A DNA stretch of 64,000 bases from Wenzhouxiangellaceae bacterium (GCA_018334995.1 JAGXKW010000008.1:1-64000); one strand, 5' to 3'; numbered from the stretch's first letter, positions 8,074 to 17,345 are shown. Translations and numbers: made by a program. Notes: generated by a model from the letters alone, not told the origin.

Positions 8074-8736
8074 ATGAACGGCAAGAAACGCACTTTCGTG
8101 GTCATCGGCCTGGGGATTTTCGGCCGTACGATCGCCACCCAGCTTGCGAATTTCGGCAACCATGTGCTCGGCATAGACAGCGACGAAGGTCGGGTCAACG
8201 ACGTGATCGACGAACTCTCCGAAGCCGTCATTGCCGACAGCCGCGACGAACAGGCGCTGCGCGAAGCCGGCGTCGACCAGTACGACGTTGCCGTGGTCGC
8301 CATCGGTGAGGATCTGGAATCCAATGTCCTTTGCACCATGAACGCCAAGATGCTGGGCGTGGACGCGATCTGGGCCAAGGCGATGAATCGCACTCATCAC
8401 ACGATCCTGGAGCGTCTGGGCGCCGACCGGATCATTCATCCCGAAGAGGAAATCGGCCAGCACGTCGCACAGATGCTGCACAATCCACTGGTCCGCGATT
8501 ATCTGAGCCTGGGCGACGACAACTTTCTGGTCGACCTGTCAATACCCGATGAATTCGACGGCAGGCGCCTTGCCGAATTGAAGCTTTCCGAACACGACGA
8601 AATCCGGGTGGTCGGGATCGTGCGCGCCAACGATTACCTGGACGGACAGGATGAACAGATCGTGCTCGAGAGCGACGACAAGCTCCTGCTGCTCGGCCGG
8701 CGCGATACCCTGAGAGACTTCAGCGACAGCCTGTAA
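8074..8736 (+). CDS. ktrA: KtrA-type K+ uptake regulatory subunit (RCK domain)
   Basis: A 220-residue cytoplasmic RCK protein. The nucleotide-binding motif VIGLGIFGRTIA is at residues 9-20 with the acidic end of strand 2 in GIDSD. A TrkA-C domain occupies about 135-220. It gates the KtrB pore in response to ATP/ADP or NAD(H) binding. The start at 8074 is preceded by GGAGAG; the frame extends 41 codons further upstream, but that extension would disrupt the usual N-terminus. It is 7 bases upstream of ktrB, in an operon divergent from the channel pair. Confidence 0.93.
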   Translation: MNGKKRTFVVIGLGIFGRTIATQLANFGNHVLGIDSDEGRVNDVIDELSEAVIADSRDEQALREAGVDQYDVAVVAIGEDLESNVLCTMNAKMLGVDAIWAKAMNRTHHTILERLGADRIIHPEEEIGQHVAQMLHNPLVRDYLSLGDDNFLVDLSIPDEFDGRRLAELKLSEHDEIRVVGIVRANDYLDGQDEQIVLESDDKLLLLGRRDTLRDFSDSL

Positions 8737-8743
8737 AAAACCC

Positions 8744-10090
8744 ATGAATTCCGGGCTGCCATCCGTGTTCGGCCGTCGCGCCATCAACATTCCACCTTCG
8801 GGCGTGCTGGTGCTCACTTACCTGGTGCTGATCGCCGCAGGTGCGGCGCTGCTGATGCTGCCGGCCGCGACGCCAATCGACATCGGCTGGTCGGAGGCCG
8901 TGTTCACCGCAGCCTCGGCGGTCACCGTAACGGGTCTCGTGGTGCTGGAGACCGGGGGCGACTTCACGCTTCTGGGCCAGTGCGTGATCCTGCTGCTGAT
9001 CCAGCTTGGCGGGCTGGGCATCGTGACCTTCGCCGTGCTCATTCTTTCCATGCTCGGTCTGCCGATCGGACTTTCGCAGCGCATCTACCTGCGCGACGAA
9101 TTGAACCAGACCTCGATGTCCGATCTGCTCCGAATGGCGCTCGTGATCCTGCGCGTCGTGGTGTTGTTCGAACTGGCCGGGACGATCGCGCTGGCATTCG
9201 TGTTCGTGCCGGAATACGGCTGGACCGAGGGACTCTGGCAGGCGCTGTTCCATGCCGTATCGGCGTTCAACAATGCAGGCTTCGGGTTGTTCCCCGACAG
9301 CTTCACGCGCTGGGCGGGCGATCCGATCGTCAACATCGCGGTCCCGCTGCTGATCGTGGTCGGCGGCATCGGCTTCAGCGTGCTCACCGATCTATATCAT
9401 TACCGCAGCTGGCGCAGGTTCTCGCTGCACACCCGCCTGATGCTCGTCGGAACCCTGGCCCTGGCGGCCTGGTCGATCCTGACCTTCGCGTTCATCGAAT
9501 GGAACAACCCGGCAACCCTTGGCCAGTTCCAGGCCGCCGGCGACAAGCTCATGGCCAGCATCTTCCAGGCACTGACCACGCGCACCGCCGGGTTCAATAC
9601 GCTGGACATGAGCGCGCTGGAAGACAGCTCGACGCTGATGTTCCTCGCGCTGATGTTCATCGGCGGCGGCAGCACCTCGACCGCCGGCGGCATCAAGGTG
9701 ACCACCTTCATCGTGATCGTGCTGGCCACCGTCGCGTTCCTCAGGCGCCGTTCCGATCCGGTGGCGTTCCACCGGCGCCTGGGCCACGGCGAAGTCATGA
9801 AGGTGCTCGCGCTATTCTCGCTGGCACTGGCGCTGGTCATGACCAGCACCTTCGTGCTGACGCTGACCAACGACATCGATTTCATGGACCTGCTGTTCGA
9901 GGCCGTTTCGGCATTCGGCACCGTGGGCCTGTCGCGCGGCGCGACCGGGGAACTCGATCAGTTCGGGCGCGCCATCGTCATCGCCCTGATGTTCATCGGC
10001 CGCGTCGGGCCGCTTGTGCTGGCCATGTTCCTGGCCACCCGGCTGCCGCCGCGCATCCGGTATCCCTCGGGCAGGATCTTCCTGGGCTAG
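8744..10090 (+). CDS. ktrB: KtrB/TrkH-type potassium transporter
   Basis: A 448-residue membrane pore subunit of the TrkH/KtrB superfamily with four repeated M1-P-M2 units. The filter segments are visible as TVTGL (about residue 59), FNNAGFG (about 176), TRTAGFN (about 283) and FGTVGLSRG near the C-terminus. It moves K+, usually coupled to Na+, into the cell under control of KtrA. The 7-base gap from ktrA indicates an operon. Its TAG stop is part of CTAG at 10087-10090, which is also the stop of the convergent receptor gene. Confidence 0.95.
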   Translation: MNSGLPSVFGRRAINIPPSGVLVLTYLVLIAAGAALLMLPAATPIDIGWSEAVFTAASAVTVTGLVVLETGGDFTLLGQCVILLLIQLGGLGIVTFAVLILSMLGLPIGLSQRIYLRDELNQTSMSDLLRMALVILRVVVLFELAGTIALAFVFVPEYGWTEGLWQALFHAVSAFNNAGFGLFPDSFTRWAGDPIVNIAVPLLIVVGGIGFSVLTDLYHYRSWRRFSLHTRLMLVGTLALAAWSILTFAFIEWNNPATLGQFQAAGDKLMASIFQALTTRTAGFNTLDMSALEDSSTLMFLALMFIGGGSTSTAGGIKVTTFIVIVLATVAFLRRRSDPVAFHRRLGHGEVMKVLALFSLALALVMTSTFVLTLTNDIDFMDLLFEAVSAFGTVGLSRGATGELDQFGRAIVIALMFIGRVGPLVLAMFLATRLPPRIRYPSGRIFLG

Positions 10091-12156
10091 TGGACCCAGC
10101 CGATCGAAAGCCTGAGATGGAAGGTCGTGCCCGGCGCCGGCTCGAAGAACCTGCCGCCGAATGCGTTGACCCTGACATTGTCGACGTAGCGCTCGTCGAA
10201 CAGATTGCCGATGCCGGCCGACAGGTCGACGTCGGTTCTTCCGAGCGAGAAATTCCGGCCGGCGTGGATATCTGCGACGACGTAGTCCGGACTGGCCACG
10301 GCATTGGCGTTGTCGGCGATCACTTCGCCGGCCGCGCGCAGGTCGACACCGGCGTAGTAGCCGGACGGCCCGGTCCAGTCCAGCGCGCCGAAGCCGAGGT
10401 GGCGCGGTACGCCCGGCAACCGGTTGCCGCTGAAGTCGCCGTCGGGCGTTTCGAAGCGGTCGAACTCGAAATCCGACCAGGTGTATCCGGCGCGCGCCCG
10501 CCAGCGCGTGCCGAGCCGCCATGAGGCCGCCAGTTCCAGACCGTTGCGCGTCGAGCGTCCGGCGTTGCGGAAGAAATCGCGCCCGCTGCCGGAGAATTCC
10601 GGCACTTCGAAGCTGATGATGGCGTCGTCGATGCGCGCACGGAACACGCTGGCCTCGTAGCGCAGCCCGGACGCGGTCGCACCGCGCAGGCCCAGCTCGT
10701 AGCTGCGCGCGTTCTGCGGTTCAAGCGCGCGGTTGAAGCCGCCGCCGGCACCCGGATCCTCCGGGTTGGCCAACTCGGTGGTCGTCGGTGTCTGGAACGC
10801 GGTGCCGACATTGACGTAGGCACTGAGCCAATCGTAGGCCCGCCACACCAGCCCCGCCCCGGGGCTGGTCTCGCGCCAGGTGCGGCTGCCCGAATCGTCG
10901 CCGTCTTCCAGCCGACGGTCGTCGACGTCGAGTCGCACCTCGTCGAAACGCACGCCGGCGCGCAGGGTCCAGTCGGGCGCCAGGCGAAATCGGTTCTGCA
11001 GGTACAGTCCGATCGCTTCGACCTGCTCGTTCTGGTCCAGCACCCGGTCGCCGCGAGTCCCGGCCAGGTTGTCGAAACGAAGCCGGTCATCGTCCTGGTC
11101 TCGGTAGTCGAAGCCGGCCGTCAGGCGCTGCTCGATCCCGCTCCATTCGGCATCGACTTCGTACTGCCCGTCGACGCCGGTGAAAGCGCGCTCGAAGGCC
11201 ACCTGGCCGCCGCTCTCGAACGGCAGCCGATTGTCGAAATCGCGCACAAAGCCGAAGCCCGACAATCGAACGCGCTGGTTGCCGCCGTCCAATTCGTGCT
11301 CGACGCCGGCGCCGAAGCGCCACTGTTCCAGCGACTCGCCGGCGTCGAAGGCCACGTTGGCCGCGCGCGCGGCGCGTGGCGAGCTGCGAGCCTGCGCGGC
11401 CGTGACCGCACCGGGATCCTGCTCTTCGGGCGCCTCGAAATAGCCCGCCACCGCCGTCACGCGGGTGGCCGGCGACGGCGTCCAGGTCAGGCGGGTGCTG
11501 GCGCGGTATTGCTCGACGTCGGAATGACGCCGGAATCCGTCCTGTTCGAACCGGCTGGCGGCAAACCGGACGCCCAGCCGTTCGGTACCGCCGCCGAACG
11601 CCGCACGGCTGTCGACCAGACCGTAGCGGCCGACCGTCTGCGCCGCGCGGGCCGCGGTCGATCCGTCGGGCGGCCGCGTGGTGATCAGGATGACCCCGCC
11701 GGCGGCATTGCCGTACAGCGCCGAAGCCGGCCCGCGCAGGATCTCGATACGCTCGACGGCGTCGAGATCGATGCTGTCGACCTGCGACTGGCCGTCCGGC
11801 AGCGTCTGCGGGACGCCGTCGACGACGATCGCCACGCCGCGAATGCCGAAGCTCGAGCGCGCGCCGAAGCCGCGCAGGGCCAGGCGCGTGTCCTGGGCGA
11901 AATTGCCGGCATTCTGGACGAACAGGCCGGGTACCTGGCCGAGCAGTTCGGCCAGACTGGTCAGGGGCCGGCCGCGCTTGAGATCCTCGGCGTCGAGCAC
12001 GGTCACGGCCGCCGAGACTTCGGGCAGGGTCAGCGCAGTGCGCGTGGCGGTGACCTCGACCGGATCGAATTCGGCCCGGTCGTCCTGAGCGCGCAGGTCA
12101 GCGGAAACCGTCAGCAGCGCCGGCAGGCAGAGAAACGGAACGGACGCTTTGAACAT
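10087..12156 (-). CDS. TonB-dependent outer-membrane receptor
   Basis: A 689-residue protein with a signal peptide (about residues 1-23), a TonB-box-like PVEVTATR near 32-39, and a plug domain with LRGFGARSSFGIRGV, VDGVPQTLPDGQ and RIEILRGPASALYGNAAGG. A 22-strand barrel follows, rich in alternating aromatic residues. It imports a scarce ligand such as an iron chelate, cobalamin or other nutrient across the outer membrane using TonB energy; the substrate cannot be read from the sequence. There is no TonB-ExbBD or periplasmic binding gene nearby, and I see no clear Fur box or cobalamin riboswitch in the 175 bases upstream. Confidence 0.94.
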   Translation of the reverse strand: MFKASVPFLCLPALLTVSADLRAQDDRAEFDPVEVTATRTALTLPEVSAAVTVLDAEDLKRGRPLTSLAELLGQVPGLFVQNAGNFAQDTRLALRGFGARSSFGIRGVAIVVDGVPQTLPDGQSQVDSIDLDAVERIEILRGPASALYGNAAGGVILITTRPPDGSTAARAAQTVGRYGLVDSRAAFGGGTERLGVRFAASRFEQDGFRRHSDVEQYRASTRLTWTPSPATRVTAVAGYFEAPEEQDPGAVTAAQARSSPRAARAANVAFDAGESLEQWRFGAGVEHELDGGNQRVRLSGFGFVRDFDNRLPFESGGQVAFERAFTGVDGQYEVDAEWSGIEQRLTAGFDYRDQDDDRLRFDNLAGTRGDRVLDQNEQVEAIGLYLQNRFRLAPDWTLRAGVRFDEVRLDVDDRRLEDGDDSGSRTWRETSPGAGLVWRAYDWLSAYVNVGTAFQTPTTTELANPEDPGAGGGFNRALEPQNARSYELGLRGATASGLRYEASVFRARIDDAIISFEVPEFSGSGRDFFRNAGRSTRNGLELAASWRLGTRWRARAGYTWSDFEFDRFETPDGDFSGNRLPGVPRHLGFGALDWTGPSGYYAGVDLRAAGEVIADNANAVASPDYVVADIHAGRNFSLGRTDVDLSAGIGNLFDERYVDNVRVNAFGGRFFEPAPGTTFHLRLSIGWVH

Positions 12157-12332
12157 GCAGTGAATTCGATCGGTCGCAATACGGAATACGATTTTAACCG
12201 GCTCGAGCCAAAGCCGTCATCGCGGCTCGTCCGAGCCGGACGCACAAGCCCCGAACCGCGTCAGGGATTTTTCATATTCGCCACGCCGAGGAGCGCTTAG
12301 AATGAAGATCGTTCTGGCAATTACGGCGTTCA

Positions 12333-13436
12333 ATGACACTGCTGCTGTTCTACCTGTTCCTCGCCATCGGCGTTTCCTTCCTGTGTTCGATCCTCGAGGC
12401 CGTCCTGCTGTCGGTCACGCCGGCGCATATCGCGGTAATGAACGAGCAGGGCGCCAAATCCGGGAAACTGCTGCGCCGGCTCAAGCGCGACATCGACCGA
12501 CCGCTTTCGGCCATCCTCAGCCTCAATACCATTGCGCATACCTTCGGCGCCGCGGGCGTGGGCGCGCAGGCGCTGGTGGTGTTCGGCAGCGCCTGGATCA
12601 CGGTGACTTCCGCGCTGGTCACGCTGGCGATCCTGATCTTCTCCGAGATCATTCCCAAGACCCTGGGTGCGACCTACTGGAAGCAGCTTTCGGCGTTTAC
12701 GGCGCATGCCTGCCAGGTGCTCATCGTCCTGATGTGGCCACTGGTGACGTTGTCCAAGTTCATCACCCGCCTGCTGGCGCGCGGCAAGAGCGCGCCCAGC
12801 GTCAGCCGCGAGGAATTCCGCGCCCTGGCCCAGATCGGCACGCGCGAAGGCGTTTTCGAGGAAGAGGAGTCCAACATCTTCCTGAACCTGATCCGGTTCA
12901 GCGCAATCCGGGTCCAGGACATCATGACCCCACGCGTCGTGGTCAAGAAGTTCCAGCACGACACCACGCTGGCCGAGCTGATGGAAATGTCCGACGAGCT
13001 GGTGTTCTCGCGCTATCCGGTCTACGGCGAAAGCGATGAGGATATCCGCGGCTACGTGCTCAAGGCCGACATCATGCTGAACCTGGCGCGCGGCAGGCCG
13101 GAAATGCGGCTGGCCGAACTCGAGCGCGAAGTTCTGTTCGTGCCCGAATTCATCTCCCTGCGCGTGCTGTTCAGCCAGCTTCTGGCCGAGCAGGAGCACT
13201 TTGCCGTGGTCGTCGACGAATACGGCGGTCTGTCCGGCGTGGTGACCATGGAAGATGTGTTGGAGACTCTGCTTGGGATCGAGATCGTCGACGAAAGCGA
13301 CGCGACCCAGGATCTGCGCAAGGCCGCGCGCGACAAGTGGACTCAGCGCGCGAAGAAACTCGGGCTCGAGTTGCCCGACCTGGCAGAAGAAGCGGTTGCA
13401 GGCCGGGACGACAGCGGGCAGAATGAAAAGCCCTGA
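12333..13436 (+). CDS. CNNM/DUF21 membrane protein with paired CBS domains
   Basis: A 367-residue protein of the HlyC/CorC (CNNM) family. The N-terminal DUF21 domain (about 1-150) has three or four helices and the signature LNTIAHTFGAAGVGAQA, then FSEIIPKTLGA. Two CBS motifs follow (about 195-255 and 262-315), including MTPRVVV and VVDEYGGLSGVVTMEDVLE. The usual C-terminal CorC_HlyC domain is missing; the tail is short and charged. Relatives act in Mg2+/Co2+ transport. The ATG at 12333 lacks a good ribosome site. A strong GAGGAG lies before an out-of-frame ATG at 12302, which may reflect a leader peptide or coupling. Confidence 0.88.
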   Translation: MTLLLFYLFLAIGVSFLCSILEAVLLSVTPAHIAVMNEQGAKSGKLLRRLKRDIDRPLSAILSLNTIAHTFGAAGVGAQALVVFGSAWITVTSALVTLAILIFSEIIPKTLGATYWKQLSAFTAHACQVLIVLMWPLVTLSKFITRLLARGKSAPSVSREEFRALAQIGTREGVFEEEESNIFLNLIRFSAIRVQDIMTPRVVVKKFQHDTTLAELMEMSDELVFSRYPVYGESDEDIRGYVLKADIMLNLARGRPEMRLAELEREVLFVPEFISLRVLFSQLLAEQEHFAVVVDEYGGLSGVVTMEDVLETLLGIEIVDESDATQDLRKAARDKWTQRAKKLGLELPDLAEEAVAGRDDSGQNEKP

Positions 13437-13496
13437 GCACGGGCAGATTCGTCCGGTTCGATCGTCGCGGATCGGTGATTCACAGCGGAGCGCATC

Positions 13497-13703
13497 ATGA
13501 AAACAAGGCGAGGCAGGATCCCCATCATCGTCGCGATATTGGCTTGCGGCGCCTGTGCCGACGAGTCCGGCGACGAACCCGAAGGCCATATGCTGGAAGC
13601 CCAGCAACAGGCGCTGGAACGGGCGCGAGGCGTGGAACGCGACGTCGCCGAAGCCGCTCGACGCCAGGCCGAGCAGATCGATGAGTCCGAAAACGATGGT
13701 TGA
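13497..13703 (+). CDS. Small predicted lipoprotein
   Basis: A 68-residue protein with a basic start (MKTRRGR), a short hydrophobic stretch and a lipobox-like ILAC, with Cys17 the likely lipidated residue (Cys20 is an alternative). The rest is acidic and Ala/Gln/Arg-rich with heptad-like spacing (QQQALERARGVERDVAEAA), suggesting one short coiled-coil helix. GCGGAG lies about 7 bases before the ATG. Similar small lipoproteins are common in related gammaproteobacteria. Function unknown. Confidence 0.65.
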   Translation: MKTRRGRIPIIVAILACGACADESGDEPEGHMLEAQQQALERARGVERDVAEAARRQAEQIDESENDG

Positions 13704-13852
13704 ACATGATGCGCCATCGGCGTGCTTAACGTAGTTTATATTCAGGATTAGGGGCGCGACAGTCGAAAAAAAATCCAATGTGGAAAAGACGACCGTAATT
13801 CCGTGCCACTGGCATTCACAAACCAATTCTCATGATCAGACAGGAGCATCGA

Positions 13853-14284
13853 ATGAACGCATATCGCGCCTTGACAATGCTGGCGGCTTCCGCCGTCGGC
13901 TTCGCCGCTTTCGCGCAGGAACCGAACATCAACCCGGGCATGTGGGATACCACCAGCACCGTCACGATCGAATCCGAACAGATACCGATTCCGCCGCGCA
14001 CCAACAAGACCAGTGAATGCGTGACTGCCGAAAAGATTGCCGAAGGCCAGGCATTCCTGGAAGACAGCGACGAGTGTGAATTCACCAGAAAGGATCTGCG
14101 CGCCGACGGCATGGACTACAGCATGACCTGCAGCGACCCGGAGGGCGGTACAGTCACCATGAATGCACGCCTGGAATTCGATGGCGATTCCATGTCCGGC
14201 AACATCGACGGCGACATCGAATCGCCGATGGGCGTCATGCAGATGAACGTCGAAATGTCCGGCAAGCGCACGGGCGACTGCTGA
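13853..14284 (+). CDS. Secreted DUF3617 family protein
   Basis: A 143-residue protein with a signal peptide cut near AFAQ (residue 22), so periplasmic. The mature part has the DUF3617 layout: NPGMWDTTSTV, conserved SECVT, then a Cys-containing beta-rich segment ending KRTGDC. Four cysteines could form two disulfides. AGGAG seven bases before the ATG at 13853 supports this start over the in-frame ATG at 13832. Function unknown. Confidence 0.85.
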   Translation: MNAYRALTMLAASAVGFAAFAQEPNINPGMWDTTSTVTIESEQIPIPPRTNKTSECVTAEKIAEGQAFLEDSDECEFTRKDLRADGMDYSMTCSDPEGGTVTMNARLEFDGDSMSGNIDGDIESPMGVMQMNVEMSGKRTGDC

Positions 14285-14310
14285 GGCTGGACGCAACATG
14301 CTTGAAGCAA

Positions 14311-14337
14311 GGCTTCATGCGGGCGCCGCATGAAGCC
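14311..14337. terminator. Strong bidirectional hairpin between convergent genes
   Basis: A perfect 12-bp stem, GGCTTCATGCGG with CCGCATGAAGCC, encloses a GCG loop between the DUF3617 stop and the leftward GGDEF gene. There is no T-run, but the stem strength and convergent position fit a shared terminator. Confidence 0.6.
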
Positions 14338-14360
14338 GGCCAGGTTTCCTGGTTCCAGGC

Positions 14361-16112
14361 CTAACGGTCGCCAAGATCGGCTGCGTCGACGATCTGATTG
14401 CGACCGGCGCGCTTGGCGCGATATACGGCCTGGTCGGCGCGCGCCCTGAGATTTTCGAGCCGGGTTTCGCGTCGCGATTCGACCAGCCCGAAGCTCAGGG
14501 TAACCTCGATCGAGCGGCCTTCGTAATCGATCGGCCGGATTCGGTCGCGGAACTCGTGAATCCGCTGTTGCGCCTGAAGACGGTTGTGGTCGGGCAGGAA
14601 AATCGCGAATTCCTCGCCGCCGATTCTTCCCGTGATGCAGGGCGCCGGGAATTGTTCCCGCAACAGCGCACCGAGCTTGCGCAAAACCTCGTCACCGGCC
14701 CGGTGGCCATAAAAATCGTTGACCTGCTTGAACAGATCGACGTCGGCGGCAACCAGTGCGCTGACCCTGCCCTGCTCGCGCGCAGCGCGCAGCGCTTCCT
14801 CCGCGGCATGATGAAATCGACGATGGTTGAACAGGCCAGTGAGGCCATCGATCTCCGATAACATCCGGAAACGACGGCGGTCGACCGAGAAACGGAGCAA
14901 CAACCCTACCAACAGTATTCCGATTACTGCCAGAACGATCAAGCCGAGGGTTCGGTTGAAGCGTGTCGCTTCAACGGTCGTTTCGCGCATTTCCAGCAGC
15001 CGGCTGCGTTGGCGAAGCAGTTCCAGCTCCTGGTTGCGGCGCTGATTCTCGAACTCCGCCTGTATATATGCCACGCGGCGTACGCGCTGTTCGTCGTTGA
15101 AGCGCTGGGACGCAATCCGATATTGGCGCAGATGTCTCATTGCAGGTTCATAAAGCCCCTGCGCATGATAGATCTCCGACAATGCCGAATGAATCTCCAT
15201 CAAGTCCCGCCAGTTTTTCCGCCCATCGGGTCGGTTGATCAATTCCAGGAGAATATCGACACCCTCCTGTTGATCGCCGGTTTCAATCAACGCCTTGCCG
15301 AGCTCCTTGCGCGCTTCCAGCTCGCCGGCCAGAAAACCGGTCTCCCGGTTCTTTTCCATCGCGCGCCGCAACCAGCCGATGGCCTCGTTGTGTTGGCCGG
15401 CCGCGTTGCGGACACTCCCGATCAGCCCCATCGCTGTTCCCACCGAAACCGGGTCTCCCGATTGCTGACTTCGCTCCCACAGTTCCCGGCTGCGTTCGAT
15501 TGCAAACGGGATCAGACCGGCGTTCTTCTGCACCAGCACCAGCGAGTACAACGCGTTGTAAATAGTCCTGGCATCCCGCGTACGATTGGCCAGCTCGAGG
15601 CTTTCGGCCGCGCTCTCCAGCGCCAGCGCGTGCTCGCCCACCTCGGAGTGCAAACGCGCGGCCAGCGTCAGGATGTCAGCTTTCTGAGCGTCGTCGTCGA
15701 CCATTGCAAACAGCGACAGCGCCCCGGCCAGCAGATTGAACGCGCGCTCATAGTCCTGGATGATGTAGTTTGCGTTGATCGACAACTCGAGCGCGCGCAG
15801 GCGGCGTACATGATCGACCGGCTCGACGAGGACGGCGTCGAGCATTTCCAGCGCCCGATCGTACTGTCCATCCAGCAGCATGTTGCGCGCTTCCATGAGC
15901 TTCACGCGCGTACGCAAAACCGGCGTCGCATCAGCCAGGGCAGGCCGAAGCTCCTCGATCATTTGCTGGGAAACCGGCCAGGGGGACTGCTTGTGAGCCT
16001 GCTCGATCCGGTCGACGGCCTCGGACAGCGTCTCGCCGTCGGCCAGTGGCTCGGCGCGTGCCGCGAGCACGACCAGGCAGAACACCAGAATTGCCGAAGT
16101 CCCCAACCTCAA
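14361..16112 (-). CDS. TPR-containing diguanylate cyclase
   Basis: A 583-residue protein that makes the second messenger c-di-GMP from GTP. It has a signal peptide (1-20), a periplasmic region of about 360 residues built of tetratricopeptide-like helical repeats, a coiled-coil stretch (ENQRRNQELELLRQRSRLLE), one membrane helix (about 385-405) and a cytoplasmic GGDEF domain. The catalytic motif is GGEEF at 498-502. No RxxD inhibitory I-site is visible five residues upstream, so product inhibition may be absent. The sensing region resembles other TPR-GGDEF proteins thought to detect envelope ligands. Confidence 0.92.
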   Translation of the reverse strand: MRLGTSAILVFCLVVLAARAEPLADGETLSEAVDRIEQAHKQSPWPVSQQMIEELRPALADATPVLRTRVKLMEARNMLLDGQYDRALEMLDAVLVEPVDHVRRLRALELSINANYIIQDYERAFNLLAGALSLFAMVDDDAQKADILTLAARLHSEVGEHALALESAAESLELANRTRDARTIYNALYSLVLVQKNAGLIPFAIERSRELWERSQQSGDPVSVGTAMGLIGSVRNAAGQHNEAIGWLRRAMEKNRETGFLAGELEARKELGKALIETGDQQEGVDILLELINRPDGRKNWRDLMEIHSALSEIYHAQGLYEPAMRHLRQYRIASQRFNDEQRVRRVAYIQAEFENQRRNQELELLRQRSRLLEMRETTVEATRFNRTLGLIVLAVIGILLVGLLLRFSVDRRRFRMLSEIDGLTGLFNHRRFHHAAEEALRAAREQGRVSALVAADVDLFKQVNDFYGHRAGDEVLRKLGALLREQFPAPCITGRIGGEEFAIFLPDHNRLQAQQRIHEFRDRIRPIDYEGRSIEVTLSFGLVESRRETRLENLRARADQAVYRAKRAGRNQIVDAADLGDR

Positions 16113-16338
16113 ATCAACCGCCTGCAGTGTTCAGTCGTGGAGCGCCCCCTTGGCGGAAGCGCCACCGACCAAGAACCGATTCGCTACGCCAGGCGACGAC
16201 CGTCTTCGGCCACCCGCTTTCCCGCGCAGCAACCCTGACTTTCTCGAGTCATGACTACACTTGAGAAGATGCTCACATCCTAGCATCGAACCCGGGAGCA
16301 GATTTCGCGCGGCTGACGGACCGGCCCCGGATCCGGAA
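16113..16338. other. Gene-free gap upstream of the GGDEF gene
   Basis: A 226-base stretch between the GGDEF gene start and the blh stop. Read leftward as the GGDEF leader it contains a small hairpin (TGGCG CTTC CGCCA) and other GC-rich dyads. It does not match the c-di-GMP riboswitch consensus I know. No credible gene seen. Confidence 0.5.
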
Positions 16339-17334
16339 TCAGGTTTTCTGCCCGAACGCCATGTGCAGCAGCACGTGCGGAACGGTCAGCGCGGCAAGGC
16401 CGCAGAATATGATTTGCGAAAGCGCCTCCGGATAGAGAATGTTCCCCAGATCCATACCGGAAAGCGAAACCCAGCCGACAAGGCCGAGCGCGAGGGCGCC
16501 CAGGGTTGCCGGCCACAGCCGGGCGGCCCACTGCTGCAGCGTCCAGTCCGCCCAGGGGCCGGATTCCAGTGCGGCCATGTCCAGCAGGTGGCCAAAGCTG
16601 TGCAGCAGACAGAAGTAGGCGGCAAAAGCGATCAGCGGCGGCAGCAGCAACATCGATGCGACCAGCACCAGCAGACCGAACAGCTGGAATCGCGGATTGG
16701 GATCGTCCTCGATGAACATCCGGGCTATGAACATCCCGGCCCCGACCAGCCACAACGCAATCAGAGGTCGTGCCAGCCAGCGCAGGATCTCGGAGAGCGC
16801 GCCGCCGTCCATGCCGGTCAGCCAGCCGAAAATCATCGCCACTTCGACCGGGTGAGCGGCCACGGGACCGAGCACCGGAACGGCGCCGAACACGGCGATG
16901 GAAAGGCCGTCCTTGCGCGACGCGAAGGCGAACGCATCCTGTTCGCCGAAATGCAGCACGGAGATGAGCAGGAAGGCGACCAGCGTCTGCAGCGGCATCA
17001 CGATCCAGCACGCGACGACCACGGCCATGAGGGCCAGATATGCGCCGAAGAAGAGCGGACGATTGGAGCGGCCCAGAAATCGACGGAGAACGACGTCTCC
17101 CACCCAGGGATCGAGCGCGCCGTGCATGACGCCCAGCAATGCAATCGGGAGCGCGACCAGCACCAGCTGGGTTTCAATCTCGACCGAGGCGAGCAGAGCG
17201 CTGGCCGGTACCAGGCTGAGCAGTGCGATCAAGCCGATGCGCAGGTGGACCTGGCGCAATGCGGCGCGGAATCCGGGACGAGCGTCCCCGACTGGAGCTT
17301 CAAAGGGTGCAGCGGATGTGGATATCCGGGTCAC
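16339..17334 (-). CDS. blh: Beta-carotene 15,15'-dioxygenase, Brp/Blh family
   Basis: A 331-residue integral membrane enzyme that cleaves beta-carotene to retinal, the chromophore of the rhodopsin encoded just upstream. The expected histidines are present: H71 (MHGALD), H128 (LHFGEQD), H245 and H249 (LLHSFGH), and H320/H324 near the C-terminus; several bind the active-site iron. About eight membrane helices are visible. Translation appears to start at GTG (17334). A 34-base hairpin separates it from the rhodopsin stop. No carotenoid synthesis genes (crtE, B, I, Y) are in the window, so beta-carotene must come from elsewhere in the genome. Confidence 0.94.
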   Translation of the reverse strand: MTRISTSAAPFEAPVGDARPGFRAALRQVHLRIGLIALLSLVPASALLASVEIETQLVLVALPIALLGVMHGALDPWVGDVVLRRFLGRSNRPLFFGAYLALMAVVVACWIVMPLQTLVAFLLISVLHFGEQDAFAFASRKDGLSIAVFGAVPVLGPVAAHPVEVAMIFGWLTGMDGGALSEILRWLARPLIALWLVGAGMFIARMFIEDDPNPRFQLFGLLVLVASMLLLPPLIAFAAYFCLLHSFGHLLDMAALESGPWADWTLQQWAARLWPATLGALALGLVGWVSLSGMDLGNILYPEALSQIIFCGLAALTVPHVLLHMAFGQKT

Positions 17335-17345
17335 GATAGCGAGGA

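Noticed and set aside
12157-12332. Fur box or cobalamin riboswitch upstream of the TonB-dependent receptor
   Set aside because: No 19-base Fur-type dyad and no B12-box sequence could be found.
12302-13039. 245-residue frame starting at ATG after a good ribosome site, overlapping the CNNM gene
   Set aside because: The translated product is Arg/Ala/Gly-rich like other high-GC shadow frames, while the overlapping frame has clear CNNM and CBS motifs.
16113-16338. Possible c-di-GMP riboswitch before the GGDEF gene
   Set aside because: GC-rich dyads exist but the GEMM core elements I know are absent.
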